From the NCBI GenBank assembly GCA_024305745.1, contig JAHRBS010000014.1, positions 2,425,501-2,489,500 on the forward strand: 64,000 nucleotides of DNA, written 5' to 3'. The position numbers and the translations under genes were made by a program. Numbering within the stretch: position 1 is the stretch's first letter; the number at the start of each line of letters is the position of its first letter. The notes below the pieces were generated by a model that was not told where the DNA came from, did no database searches, and saw nothing but the letters and a program-made list of their open reading frames with translations. Shown in pieces: positions 46,089 through 56,312 of the stretch. This DNA is from Polyporus tsugae (taxonomy: Eukaryota; Basidiomycota; Agaricomycetes; Polyporales; Polyporaceae).

Positions 46089-48133
46089 TCACTCGATGTC
46101 GTACGGAAGCGCGTTTCGGACACGCTCCAGGTGCTCGAGTTCGTCGCATTCGCCATCCTTCATGCATTCAGCGAGCGTCAACGCAATGTCTTGACCCTCC
46201 ATGTAGGCTCCGTGCAGGTACCCTACGTGTTCAATTTATCAGCCGCCGCTTGCACCGCAACTAACAATCAACTAACCGAACCACTTCTTGCTTGTCGCCT
46301 CCCCAGCAAACCACAGCCTCTTGTCAACGTTCGCACGCAAGTTACCCTGGTGCTCGCTCAGGAAATTTGCTGGCCAGTTCGAATAAGACCCCCGGAAGAG
46401 GGGGTCGCTGTGCCAGCGGTGGAAGTAGAAGTCGAGAGGTTCGGGGACTGTCGCGTTAGGGAACATGGACCTCAGGACGGCGAGGATCTCGGCTTGCACA
46501 ACTGCATCGGGCATGGATTCGATGCGTTGAGAAAATGTCCCCTGTTCCCGTGCGATAAGCGGCCAACGACAGCTCGGTGAGTGTGGTGACCAGGTAGTTC
46601 TTCCAGGACTCACGGTAACGGTCACGAACAGGATGCCGCAACCAGGGAAGAATTCAGGGTCGTCGAGCGTCTGCCAAACCGGATAGCGGCCTCGCTCATG
46701 GTCTGCGTACAGTGCGAGCTAGATGACATTGCATATTGATATTTGGTGCGTCTGAGTGGCGAGACTCCCATAGGGCAGGCGTACCTCTGTATCGAACCAG
46801 AACTTTTCGGGGAACTGCATGAAGATTTTCGTGTAAGTGCCCTATTTGATACCATGGTCAATCATCGGGGTAACGGCGCGAAACAGGACACTCAGACTCA
46901 CCATCGCCATGCTATGAATAGCCTCTTGTTTCCATGTGGGTAGTGGTGGGATGAATCTAACGTCGTCGTGCTGCAGGACTCCGAGGCTGAACGTGCATAG
47001 CGCATAGTCCGCGGACAGCGTAGTGCCGTCCGACAGCATCACGGCCACGCCTTCATTCGATTTGAAGATCACCGAGACGGTGGCGTTCAAACGGACTTGG
47101 TCCTCGGCTAGAAACTCGGCGGCCTCCGCCTGAATTAACGTCTTAAATCCACGCTGGTCGACGGAGAGGAGATTCTCGGACGAGAACGTCTTGAAGGTAT
47201 GGTTGTGCGCCTGTCCCCCAAAAAACGAACCACGTTAGCGCAGTCGTGAAGCGAGAAGACGCTAACCTCTACCGGAAAGACTTCACTGCGGGTCCACAAG
47301 GGACATGCATACCGCTCGGCGAGTCCTCGCCAGCCGAAGCTGCGGGGGAAGAATGTTCATGTACCCAGGCTGAAGCAAGCCAAGACGTTTCCTCCGGTGT
47401 CGCGCCATATTCCCAGTCGAACTGGTAATACTCTGAGGCCATTTCGTATCGCGAAGTGGGGCGCGCACCGGAGAGCGCGTATCCGCTCCGTGCACTCATG
47501 TCGACAAGCTGCTTCGGAATGCGTGCGCCTGCATCTATCAGGTGAGGTTATTGATATCATCACTCCGACGCCGCAGGACTTACCAGCTGTGGCGGTCAGA
47601 CGTCGGAAGTCATCGACGGATTGTCGGAAAACTCCTTGGAAGTCGTTCGCGCCGGAATCGTCGAACGTCGCTAGGGTCTAGTACGTCATACCGATGCCTT
47701 GCCGTCTTGTTCGGATAGCGCAATGCTCACCAATGCTGCCGAAATAGTGACTTGAGCGGAGGGACACGTTGTGTTTCTTCGCGAGCTCCCAGACCGGATT
47801 GGCAGGCCCGTCGCCTGTCTGCGTACCCTGCACCCAGTTCGCACCTACCTCGATCATCCACTCGTTGCCAGCAGCTCCAAAGGTGTAGCTCATCATTCTG
47901 CCCCCGAGCTCGTGCCGGGCTTCAATGATGATAAAGTCGTCGATGCCCTGTTCGTGGAGGGTCCGCGCGGCCGTCACACCGGCCAATCCTCCACCAAGTA
48001 TAAGGACGCTAGTGTATTTGCGCTCCTCGGATAAAACGGCCTGTACGTCGGGGAAGAGTGGGAGGGCTAGGCTGCTGAGGGACGCACGGAGTGCGAGCAG
48101 GGGTAGGAATGCGGTGCGTATCGAACCGAGCAT
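46089..48133 (-). CDS. secreted flavin amine oxidase (polyamine-oxidase-like), left copy
   Basis: This FAD enzyme probably oxidises polyamines or other amines, releasing H2O2. The minus-strand ATG at 48131-48133 gives a signal-peptide-like head, MLGSIRTAFLPLLALRASL followed by a small-residue stretch, so export is likely. Then come SVLILGGGLAGVTAARTL (FAD-binding GxGxxG), FIIIEARHELGGRM, VEVGANWVQGTQ, SARSGYALSGARPTSRYEM, YQFDWEYGATPEETSWLA, AHNHTFKTF, LCTFSLGVLQ, YTKIFMQFPEKFWFDT and FAGEATSKKWFG joined to YLHGAYMEGQDIALT, where the flavin C-terminal motif sits. The stop is at 46089-46091. About eight introns. The cysteine near the C-terminus (LAECMKDGECDELEH) is shared with the right copy. 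The partner at 56313-58380 is collinear and also intact. Confidence 0.83.
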
Positions 48134-48599
48134 TGTGAAGTGTTGGTGCTTACTCGTAGCTCAAGGCAGTGTCGCCAGACGAAGACCTGCACTTATAGTC
48201 GCCCCCCGCGGTTCCAGCAGCGTTATACGCGGGGACCGTGAGATAAAGCATTGCACTTATCGCGACCAAGCAGGCTCGTCGGGGGATAGTTCTATACCAG
48301 GCGGCGGCGTAGAGGCGTCCGGAATGGGGCGTGTGTCAATCAGCGGTGGTTGTGCTATCGACAACCCGACTACATGAAGCTCCGGCGCCGCGCGTCCCTT
48401 GTGCGTCTGGTAGTCAATTGGAAAGGTCGGGGTTACTCTTGTGGTGCTTAATGTAGACTCTGCGCTGCGCTGCATACGGTAAGCTGTGATCGACGTCAGC
48501 GATACCTCAATTTGAAGGCTGACATCTCAACAGCCTACAGATCTACGTCTGGGCCTTCGTCAGAAAAACATGGTCAAGGACCAGCATTCACACGCCGGT

Positions 48600-48860
48600 A
48601 TAGACTTGCATCGCTATCTCAGGCTGTCTTCTTTCGTTGGATTTGTGGTTCGTGTTCGAGTGAGTCATCACCTCTCCCGCATCATGCACGGAGGCTGATA
48701 CCGCGAGTCAGTGCGGCAAACCTCCATCTAGACTGTATCAACCTGGGCCAGGGGTACATGAACTTTCCCCCACCAGTGTGTGGGCACGCTCGGCGGCGGA
48801 AGAAGCGGGCGATCCTGAACGGCGCTATCAAGATAGGACTCGAAATCTCCAGTTCTGTAC
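48600..48860 (+). pseudogene. fragment of kynurenine aminotransferase
   Basis: This is a truncated inverted copy of the aminotransferase at 52503-54475. It matches the end of exon 1, intron 1 and the start of exon 2: SCSSESSPLPH from the intron, then SAANL, DCINLGQGYMNFPPPV. After that the frame is lost and homology stops near 48,860, just before the 3' end of the seven-helix gene C. The rest of the gene is missing from this arm. Confidence 0.75.
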
Positions 48861-48890
48861 ACCATAAATATTAATTTGGACCTACGAGAG

Positions 48891-50241
48891 TCACTTCGAA
48901 GTATGGACAGCCGCTGGGAAGGGATGCCTAGACGCGGGAGGGGGTTGAAAGAGAAACCTGTGCTCGTCTGATGAGTCGCCGTCCGCACTGAGCGTGTCGA
49001 CGTCGGTCCTGCTGCCAGGCCTGACTTTCAACTCGGGCGGGACCGCCAGCGATCCCGATCCATGCAGGAAGTTGGCCCGGGAGGACAGCGGGAGATGGCC
49101 GGCAACGATCGACGTGCCGAACGCATTGGTGTGGGAACGGATCCGGAGGTCGGAGGGCACGTCGCCACTGGCAGGCTGCGGTCGAGCAGCGGGCCCCGAC
49201 GCCCAGATGGTGGAGAACAGGACGCCGAGGATGGAGACGTAGCTGTTCACGCTGATGACGTAGGACCCTTCTATGTAGTTGGGATCGCGGAAGATGAGGA
49301 CGAGTTGGGCGACGTCGAAGATGACGGGGAACACGAAGTTGGAGAGCGCGATCCAGAACAGGGTCCTAACGCGCGTTGCGTAGGATCCTAGTACACATGT
49401 GTTAGCACACGGTGCATGCATAGTGTCAACATACACCGGGTTGCAGACACACCTTGGGGGAGCGCCGCCCGCGGCGGCCCGTCTTGGAGTCGGGGTTGCT
49501 TCCCAGTGAATCTGACTCCCGAATGAATCCGCAGGAGGAAAACGGTTGATACGTAGCTGCGGAGGTCGTGAGCACACAACAGTGGGACATGATTAAGCAG
49601 GTACGCATACATGTCATCGACGAGCTGGAGGAAAAGCTCCGACTTGGCGAACGGCGAAGACCACACTGCGGCAGATTCACTCATGATGGTCTTCGGCACA
49701 TCTGTACTACCTGACTGCACCACGTAAAGCAAGTAGCAGGCATTTGCAACCCTCGCAGCTTTCAATGCGACCGCCGGCCCATACATCGCGAAACGGACGG
49801 GTAGTGGGAATTGGTGTGGCGGATACGCGGCAAGGACTCGGAGGAAAAGAATCGTTTGGACGCATATCGGGCCAATGATGTATAGGGCAATTATGACCGA
49901 TATCAGAGCCGGGTTCGGCGGCATGAGCACAATCTCCCTGATCTGTCGTCCGAAATCGGTAAGCAAGCAGGAAGCGACTCGGAGAGAAATGGATGCCTAC
50001 TGACAATCACGTAGGCTACGACGGTGCCCTGACAGAGGCCAAAACCTATTGCGCAGACATTTAGGATGAAGCTGGGGCGCCGCCTGAGGACAGGTGTGGA
50101 GAAGACAAAGAGGACGATGGCAGTGGGGACGAGGAACGACGAGAAGACGATTGCGATGAGCAAAGACTTCAAACCGGGGATAAGGACCACAACTGGAACC
50201 AACTCAAGGCCTCCGGCAAGATTCTCTGCGATGGCAGACAT
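48891..50241 (-). CDS. seven-helix receptor-like membrane protein C
   Basis: This is a third paralogue of the proteins at 26588 and 29966. The minus-strand ATG at 50239-50241 gives MSAIAENLAGGLELVPVVV. The helices are about LLIAIVFSSFLVPTAIVLFVF, FILNVCAIGFGLCQGTVVAYV, LYIIGPICVQTILFLRVLAAY, FAMYGPAVALKAARVANACYL, ELFLQLVDDMYVSTVFLLRI, TLFWIALSNFVFPVIFDVAQ and YVSILGVLFSTIWAS. A polar Ser/Pro-rich tail of about 110 residues ends at TGA 48891-48893. Introns fall at the same places as in A and B. The shared loop motifs are STPVLRRRP, LRVLAAYPPHQ and RVRTLFWI. It lies immediately beside the truncated aminotransferase fragment at the inner end of the left arm. Ligand unknown. Confidence 0.7.
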
Positions 50242-50721
50242 GATGCACACAAGACGTCAGCGGTCTTTCGCGGGCAATTTATGAGCCCAGTTTACATGAG
50301 ACGACCCAGCAGTACCTCTCGCGAGGCAAAGACATGCCGACTAGGCATTTCTTGCGTCGTCAACCCACAGGGGCATGTCGGCCTCGAGTGCCGCTCGCGT
50401 CTCAGGAAACCCACGGGTTCGATGTAGTGGGCAGGGACTGAGGCGAAACCCCAAGATGAGGGAGCGGGCGTGTGGCCGAGGCGGCCGATCAGATGGCGCG
50501 CCTCGAGAGCAGAACGACTCCGAGGCTCTAGCTCTCAGAGGACCTCACATCGTCTGTTCACCAGTGTTTTGCGGGAAGGGCGACGCCGACCGGATGTTCA
50601 TCACTATACGACGACCATACTTGGACCTTCCGGGGCTGCGATGATATCGCCGTTCATGGCTCCGATGGAATGGGATTCGGGGGAGCAACCAGGATAAGTT
50701 GACAGCTCACCTCGAATGTAG

Positions 50722-50942
50722 CACGACGGGCATGGCGCTATTTTCGACCGGACAAAAGTTGACAAAAAGTGAAAGACCTTTTTGAACACGTGACCAATTT
50801 GAGAAAAGTCGTTCAAATGTCTCGCAAACGAAAAGCTTTCTTCCCCTTTTTGCTCAACTTTTCACCATCCCGAGAAAAGTTAAACACCTATATCGACCTT
50901 TTCTAGGCTTTTCGCTCATTGAGAATAGCGCCATGCCCGTCT
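50722..50942. mobile_element. second small terminal-inverted-repeat (MITE-like) element
   Basis: A perfect 18-base inverted repeat, GACGGGCATGGCGCTATT at 50725-50742 and its complement at 50924-50941, bounds about 217 bases. The flanks carry TGTAG at 50717-50721 and 50943-50947, a possible 5-base target duplication. The inside is rich in AAAAGT and TTTTC-type motifs and has no coding frame. Its terminal repeats differ from those of the element at 4347, so it belongs to another family with a similar plan. It lies upstream of seven-helix gene C, between the two arms. Confidence 0.6.
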
Positions 50943-50947
50943 TGTAG

Positions 50948-52050
50948 GACAGGACAACGAATCCGCACGACTGATGAGGGATGTGAGACGATAGGCAAAA
51001 TTTCAATGGAGACGAGATCCTTCGATCCTGCGAAATCTAGAGAAATGTGTTAACGTTGCACCCTTTACGATCCAGAACTGTAGAGAGGAAAGAGAACCAC
51101 AACGTGCGCACCCTGCCAACAAAAACAGGGTTCGTCTCCTTCAACGAATACCGTACTAAATCACTCAATCCGACGGCTCACAGGCCGAGCGAACTGTCAG
51201 ATTTCGGCGGCGCTTGTAATTCTCCGCATCGTTCGCGAAGGGCGGCCAGCCGGATCACGACCAGTGGATCTACCCGGCCGTTTTTTGAGGAACAGATCAG
51301 GAAGGCGGGGTTTAAGGACGCGAAGACCGAGAACCAGACGAGATATAAGGACGCGGAGGCGCGCGTGCAAGTGAATCACAAACTTTGCGTTGGCGGCCGT
51401 TTGTAGAGGAACAGGGTAGAGTCGCATTTGGGATAGGCGGTGCTGGAGGTGCTGAAGCGGAAGTTCGAGTTCGGGGATGAGGAGGTTGTCCTGGACTGCC
51501 AGGAAGCGTTGTGATTAGCAGTCCGCTACTCCGATTTTAACACCATTAGTACCCTATAATGCCTACGAAATATGTAAACGAGGATCACCTTCAACAATCC
51601 TCCATGTCATATCCTCTCGCTGTGACTGAGTTGGGGACCGGAAGGGATTACGACTTCAAGAAGGAGAAAGTCAACCGACCCGCGTAGTACGCGATTCGAA
51701 CCACCGTAAACGGATCCCTTCAACAGTGCCTAGACGATGCCTAGAAGCCTTGTCAGATAATGTGCCGTGATGGGCAGAACGGTCCTGACCTGCAATAACT
51801 ATGATGCTCCGCCAGCCAAAGTTGACAACGTCGAAGGAGGGAACTTCAACTCGTCCCGGCATCGTCTGATATTGGTGGCGGTGACAACCCCTCGGGCATC
51901 TCACATGGTCCTCCTTAAGCTTGCTAACTTTCTTTGTTTATGTCGCCATCGTTGAGAATGGAGTTATGACTGGAAAACTGCAACGCTTGCCAGGGGCTGA
52001 GCGCTCAGCCTCCACCAAGTCCAACACTAGTATAGGCTGTCATCACTGGC
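50948..52050. other. gene-poor interval between the arms
   Basis: No supported gene was found. A plus-strand stretch at about 51,190-51,515 reads as a basic, Lys/Arg-rich protein with several stops and could be a relic, but I recognise no family. Confidence 0.35.
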
Positions 52051-52056
52051 CTGTCG

Positions 52057-52284
52057 TTGGTCCAACTTATATGCCAGTGCGCCCAAACCGCCGTCATCCT
52101 TTTCCTCCGCGTCCTCACAGCGTATCCACCACAGCTGCACCAGTCACCCTGTTCCCGTCCGCTTCGGGATGTATGGAATAATGGGCCGGTGGTCGCGATG
52201 AAAGTCGGGCGGGTTGCAAATTGTAAATGCTCGCTACTCACTTTGATAGCAGCATCCGCGGCCGGCATAGCATATGTACAGTAG
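52057..52284 (+). pseudogene. fragment of a fourth seven-helix receptor-like gene
   Basis: The frame matches the helix 3 to helix 4 region of protein C: CAQTAVILFLRVLTAYPPQ aligns with CVQTILFLRVLAAYPPH, and NGPVVAMKVGRVANCK with YGPAVALKAARVANAC. Helices 1-2 and 5-7 are absent, and the YVVQ-like end runs into stops. It is a truncated pseudogene in opposite orientation to gene C. Confidence 0.65.
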
Positions 52285-52360
52285 ACACCGCCAAATTCTC
52301 GCGCAGCGACGAGGACGAACCAGCTATGTAGTGCGACCTACTACAGTATGAGGTTAGGGA

Positions 52361-52518
52361 TGGTGCACCAAGAATGAACGCTGCGAGGCGGCTCTAGACG
52401 AGGGACTTATGCCACGAGGGCAAACTCCTGCGGTACGATCTACAGTGGCCCGTAAAGGACTCTGGTGTGCCAAGAATGGACACGCTGCGACTCGGCCGGG
52501 CTCTAGACGATGTATTCA
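52361..52518. repeat. imperfect direct repeat at the 3' end of the aminotransferase
   Basis: Two copies of about 50 bases, at roughly 52,361-52,412 and 52,463-52,518, share CCAAGAATG, ACGCTGCGA and GGCTCTAGACGA in order. The second copy spans the stop codon and last codons of the aminotransferase, so the first is a duplicate of its 3' end placed downstream. Confidence 0.6.
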
Positions 52519-54475
52519 TGAAGACGCTGGAGGCGCTCCCCTGCCCGTCGAAGCGTATCGAAATCCTTGCAGAACGCGAACCGCGCGTAGTTCTCGCCGA
52601 TCGCAACGTGCTCCTCACAATAGAACTAGCCAGGACGTTGAGAAGCTGCCGAACAGAAACGAAGCACGAGAGCTGTGACATACCTCGCTGACGGGGATGG
52701 ACGACACGCCGATTTCGTTCGCGATGAACCATGAAGCCCTGTAAAGCGAGGAAGGTAAGACGCATAAGCAAAACACTTTCAAACACTACGCACTTGAAAT
52801 CCCGTCCGCGACCATCGATGGTAGCCGGGAATGCGTAGTTTTCAGGCCAACGGATCTTCGAGATGTTCTGCGTGCACGGGGATGCATCAGCGACTACGCA
52901 TCTCCATAGACTCCTTTAGACGAGGATTCACCAAGAGGATGAAGTAGCTGCCCTCCGGCCACGTGTATTCCAGCCCGAGCTTCTCGAAGGCGTCGATGAG
53001 CACCCTCCGCCTCTCCTCGTACTCCTCGAGCTGTTGCTGGAAGAAGTCGCGCTCGCGAGCCTGCTCAAGGCCAGCCGCAGTAGCTTCCTGCATCGGCGTG
53101 TTCGAGCAGAAGACGATCCGAGTGGTCGCCGCCGTCGTGGGTCCGATCAAAGACGGAGGACCAACCAGCCATCCTACGCGCCAGCCTGTCGCGGCAAATA
53201 GCTCTGCGAGGGGAGCGCAATCAGACAGACAATAGACGGGCATAAGGACGAGCTAAGTATAACGCACTGCCTGCAGAGCCGACGGTGAGCGTGCGCTCCC
53301 ACATCCCCGGGAGCGTCGCGAAGCGGACGTGCTCTAACCCATCAAAGACGAGGCTCTCGTACTAAGTACACCGCAAGTCAGTGAGACAAGGTTACTGGTA
53401 CCAGCGCCCAGTAGGAAAGAGACGTACGACTTCGTCGGACATGACGATGAGATTGTGCTCCTCCGCGATCTTCGCGATCCCCTCGAGCTCTGCGCGCGTG
53501 AACACCTTCCCGACGGGGTTGTGGGGCGTGTTCAGGACGATCATCTTCGTCTTCTGGGTCACCGCTCGCCTGTAAGTGAGCGGTGTCAGCACTCCGGCTG
53601 GACCGTTTGCCTGTGGAGGACGTACCGGAGCTCATCGAAGTCGATTGTCCATGACTGCTTCCCGATCTTGACGTTCGGGGCTGGCTCAGAGCTGGGGTGC
53701 AGGGGGACATAGACGCACTTCCCGCCGTGGAAGGCGATGGACGGCAGGTATTGGTCGAAGAAGGGCTCGAAGATGATCACTTCGTCCCCGGGCTCGATAA
53801 AAGCCGTGAACGCGGCGTATTGGCCTATACCGTGAACCGTTGAGCATAGTAGGAAAGGGATGGTTCGAACCACGCGCGAGAGGACAGGGGTGACGAAAGG
53901 AAGCAGGGTGGTATGCGCGGTAGGTTTGCGGCCACGTTGACGGTCGCTCTACTGACGAGGGGACACACAACGCACCTTCATTCGCCCCGCTGGTTACGAC
54001 GATCTCCGTGTCCGGGTCCAACTCCTTCCCGAACTGCGTGCCATAGAACTCCTTGATCGCCTTCCTCAACCTCGGCCTCCCCTTCGCCGGCGCGTAATGG
54101 TTCCCCTCGACCGAGCGCAGTGCTTCTTCTGCCCCCTCGCGTGCCCACACCGGTGGGGGGAAGTTCATGTACCCCTGGCCCAGGTTGATACAGTCTGGAG
54201 GGAGGTTTGCCGCACTGACTCGCGGTATCAGCCTCTGTCTACGATGCGGGAGAGGTGATGACTCACTTGAACACGGACCACACATCCAACGACAGGGCTC
54301 GTCCGTCTCTCAGACGGCTCGCGAGTGAGAAAGTAGGCTTCTTGCCGTCCACATTAGTGGCAGGGCCGCCTCTTTGTTGGAGTAGGAGGGATGTTGAGAA
54401 CGGGCGGACCGCAATAGGACTCGGACGAGATATGGCTGCGCCGCGGGCCAACGAGGACAACCTCAGTGATGCCAT
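52503..54475 (-). CDS. kynurenine aminotransferase / glutamine transaminase K type
   Basis: This PLP-dependent class I aminotransferase converts kynurenine to kynurenate and transaminates other amino acids. The minus-strand ATG at 54473-54475 gives MASLRLSSLARGAAISRPSP, an Arg/Ser-rich head that fits a mitochondrial presequence. Then come DVWSVF, DCINLGQGYMNFPPPVWARE, EGNHYAPAKGRPRLRKAIK, IVVTSGANEG, FIEPGDEVIIFEPFFDQY, LNTPHNPVGKVFTRAEL, VMSDEVYESLVFDG, VGSAGK (the PLP lysine, formed across an intron), LFAATGWRVGWLVGP, FCSNTPMQEA, WPEGSYFIL, WFIANEIGVSSIPVSE and ENYARFAFCKD. The stop is at 52503-52505. About nine introns. All expected motifs are in frame. It is the only complete copy; the other arm keeps a fragment at 48,600. 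Confidence 0.85.
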
Positions 54476-56312
54476 GCTTGCACGTACTGACTGACCCAGT
54501 TCGACCAGCACAAATGTCGAGGTGATGCAGATGCTTGAGGGGTCAAGGGAGTGAAGGTGGCAGGTCGAGGTTGAGTACGAGGATCATGCTTTGACCCGAA
54601 GATGTGTAGTGGCAGCTTCTTTGGACAGCTCAACGTACATACCGGAGATGCAGGCGCGTCAGAAGCATTGACCTTACATGATCACGATGCTCGTGAGGAG
54701 GGAAGGATGCTGCATGATGCCGCAGAGTCCAGACAGGTAGTAGCAGACCCAACGTGCAAGGGTTTCATGCGCCGCTGAGCGGATTCAAACATTCGGCATG
54801 TTGAGAAACGGGCGGACCCGAAGTCCAGATGCAAGATGGCTCGGTTGCGGACAAGTTGCGGACGTCGAGACCAAGTCGAGACTCGAGACATACGCTCGAT
54901 ACTGTAATGTATACTAACAGTACACTTGGGTGAAGATGGCATAGTACAATATACAGTATGTGGCCTATTAGGACGCAGCCGAGCGGGTTATGCTGAATTG
55001 TGCACCAAGTTGACCAGCCGTGGGTCATGACATACATGGTCAACGTTCAACGTTAACGTTCAACCATGAATTGAGAAACGACTTCATGTCGGCGAGAGGG
55101 GGTTAGAGGAGAACTACGATTGGTGAGATGGACTTCCAAGGTCAACGTCCTGAAACTGGCAAGGCGATCGCGGGCTCCGTCTGGTGTACCTTACCGCCGC
55201 ACTTGGGTCTGCTCTCGTGCGATCAAAGTGTGCCATGACGGCGTAGAACTTGTCAAGGTCGAGTAAGTCCAATACCGAGCACGACGGTTTCAAGGATGTG
55301 GTACTGGGGAACACGATTTGTTTTCGGAGGGACCTGTCCTCCGAGTCGAGTTATTAGTGATAGTTTTGTTCCCATGAGTAGCAGTACATTACTTTAAAAT
55401 GACCCACCACCCCCGTTACAGAGCTTGGAAGGGCACGGAGATGAGAGTGACGCAGGAACGCCGACTGTGTGCGTTGCAGGCGCGTGTTCCAAACCCAGGA
55501 CAGTCATTACCCTTCTCCTCCCGGCCGCCGCAGTAGCCATGCACCTGCTGCATGCTTCCTACTATGCCGATAATCCCCTATGGCACTAAAAGCAGCCCAA
55601 TCGCCCACGGAGGACTAGAGCTTACCAATAGTAAGATCCGGCTAAGCCTCCACCTTATCTCTGCACTCTTGGCATAATCTCCCCGGGACGTTGCCAATTG
55701 TCCCGTGCGAGGCGGAAAGTGAACTTGCATCGCGACAGGATCCTCCTGGAACGGAAAGTGGGAGCTATCGTTTGGTTCTCCTGAGAGCCTTCGGAGTATG
55801 AGAACTACGGGCGGGGCAGATAGCGACACAAGCCTTTAGCGACGTGTGAACGCTGGTTCTTTGCCATGGCTCCCCCAACGAAGGCCCAGACACAGACCTG
55901 TTGGTTGTGAGGCGACGTTAGCCTTTAACTTTAGGTATCGATGACGTTGATCATAGCTTACTGTCCGCAGGCGCAGCGCGGGGTCTACGTTAAGCACCAC
56001 AGCCGTAACCCCCGACCTTTCCAATTGACTACCACACGCGCGAAGGATGTGCGGCACCGGAGCCTCATGTGGTCGGATTGTGGATAGCACAAGTACCGAC
56101 GATTGACACGCGACCTATATCAAACGCTTCGACGCCCCTGCCTCATTGGGGACCGTCTGCCCGTGTTCCTAGTTGGTTGCGATAAGTGCAGCGCCTTATC
56201 TCACGGTCCCCGCGGTATAACGCTGCTAGAACCACGGAAGGTAAATATAAGTACCGGTGGTCCTTTTCTGGTGGTACGACCTTGGGGTACGAGTGAGCAC
56301 CAACACCTCACT
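54476..56312. other. extended divergent intergenic region
   Basis: This lies between the starts of the aminotransferase (-) and amine oxidase 2 (+). The part from about 55,930 matches the left arm at 48,160-48,520; the part from about 54,480 to 55,920 has no match there. It includes a near-palindrome around 55,037-55,065 built on AACGTTAACGTT. No gene was seen. Confidence 0.5.

Larger units (their letters stand above)
39763..48860. repeat. left arm of a large imperfect inverted duplication
   Basis: This arm contains, in order, alpha/beta hydrolase (-), unassigned segment, esterase-like (-), Ser/Thr phosphatase (+), amine oxidase (-) and an aminotransferase fragment (+). The same genes recur in reverse order and opposite orientation at 54.1-64.0 kb. 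Homology continues through intergenic DNA, for example 48,180-48,520 against 55,930-56,290, so it is a segmental duplication and not chance gene paralogy. The outer limit may lie beyond the matching region, because the right arm runs off the window. Confidence 0.85.

Noticed and set aside
51671..51790. A tRNA-like B-box (GGTTCGAATC) on the minus strand
   Set aside because: The bases around it do not form a T-stem and no acceptor or D-arm pairing is visible upstream.
52760..53300. Apparent loss of the PLP lysine in the aminotransferase
   Set aside because: Using the GTGCGT donor after GCAGGCA joins to AG-CTA and restores the SAGKLF motif.
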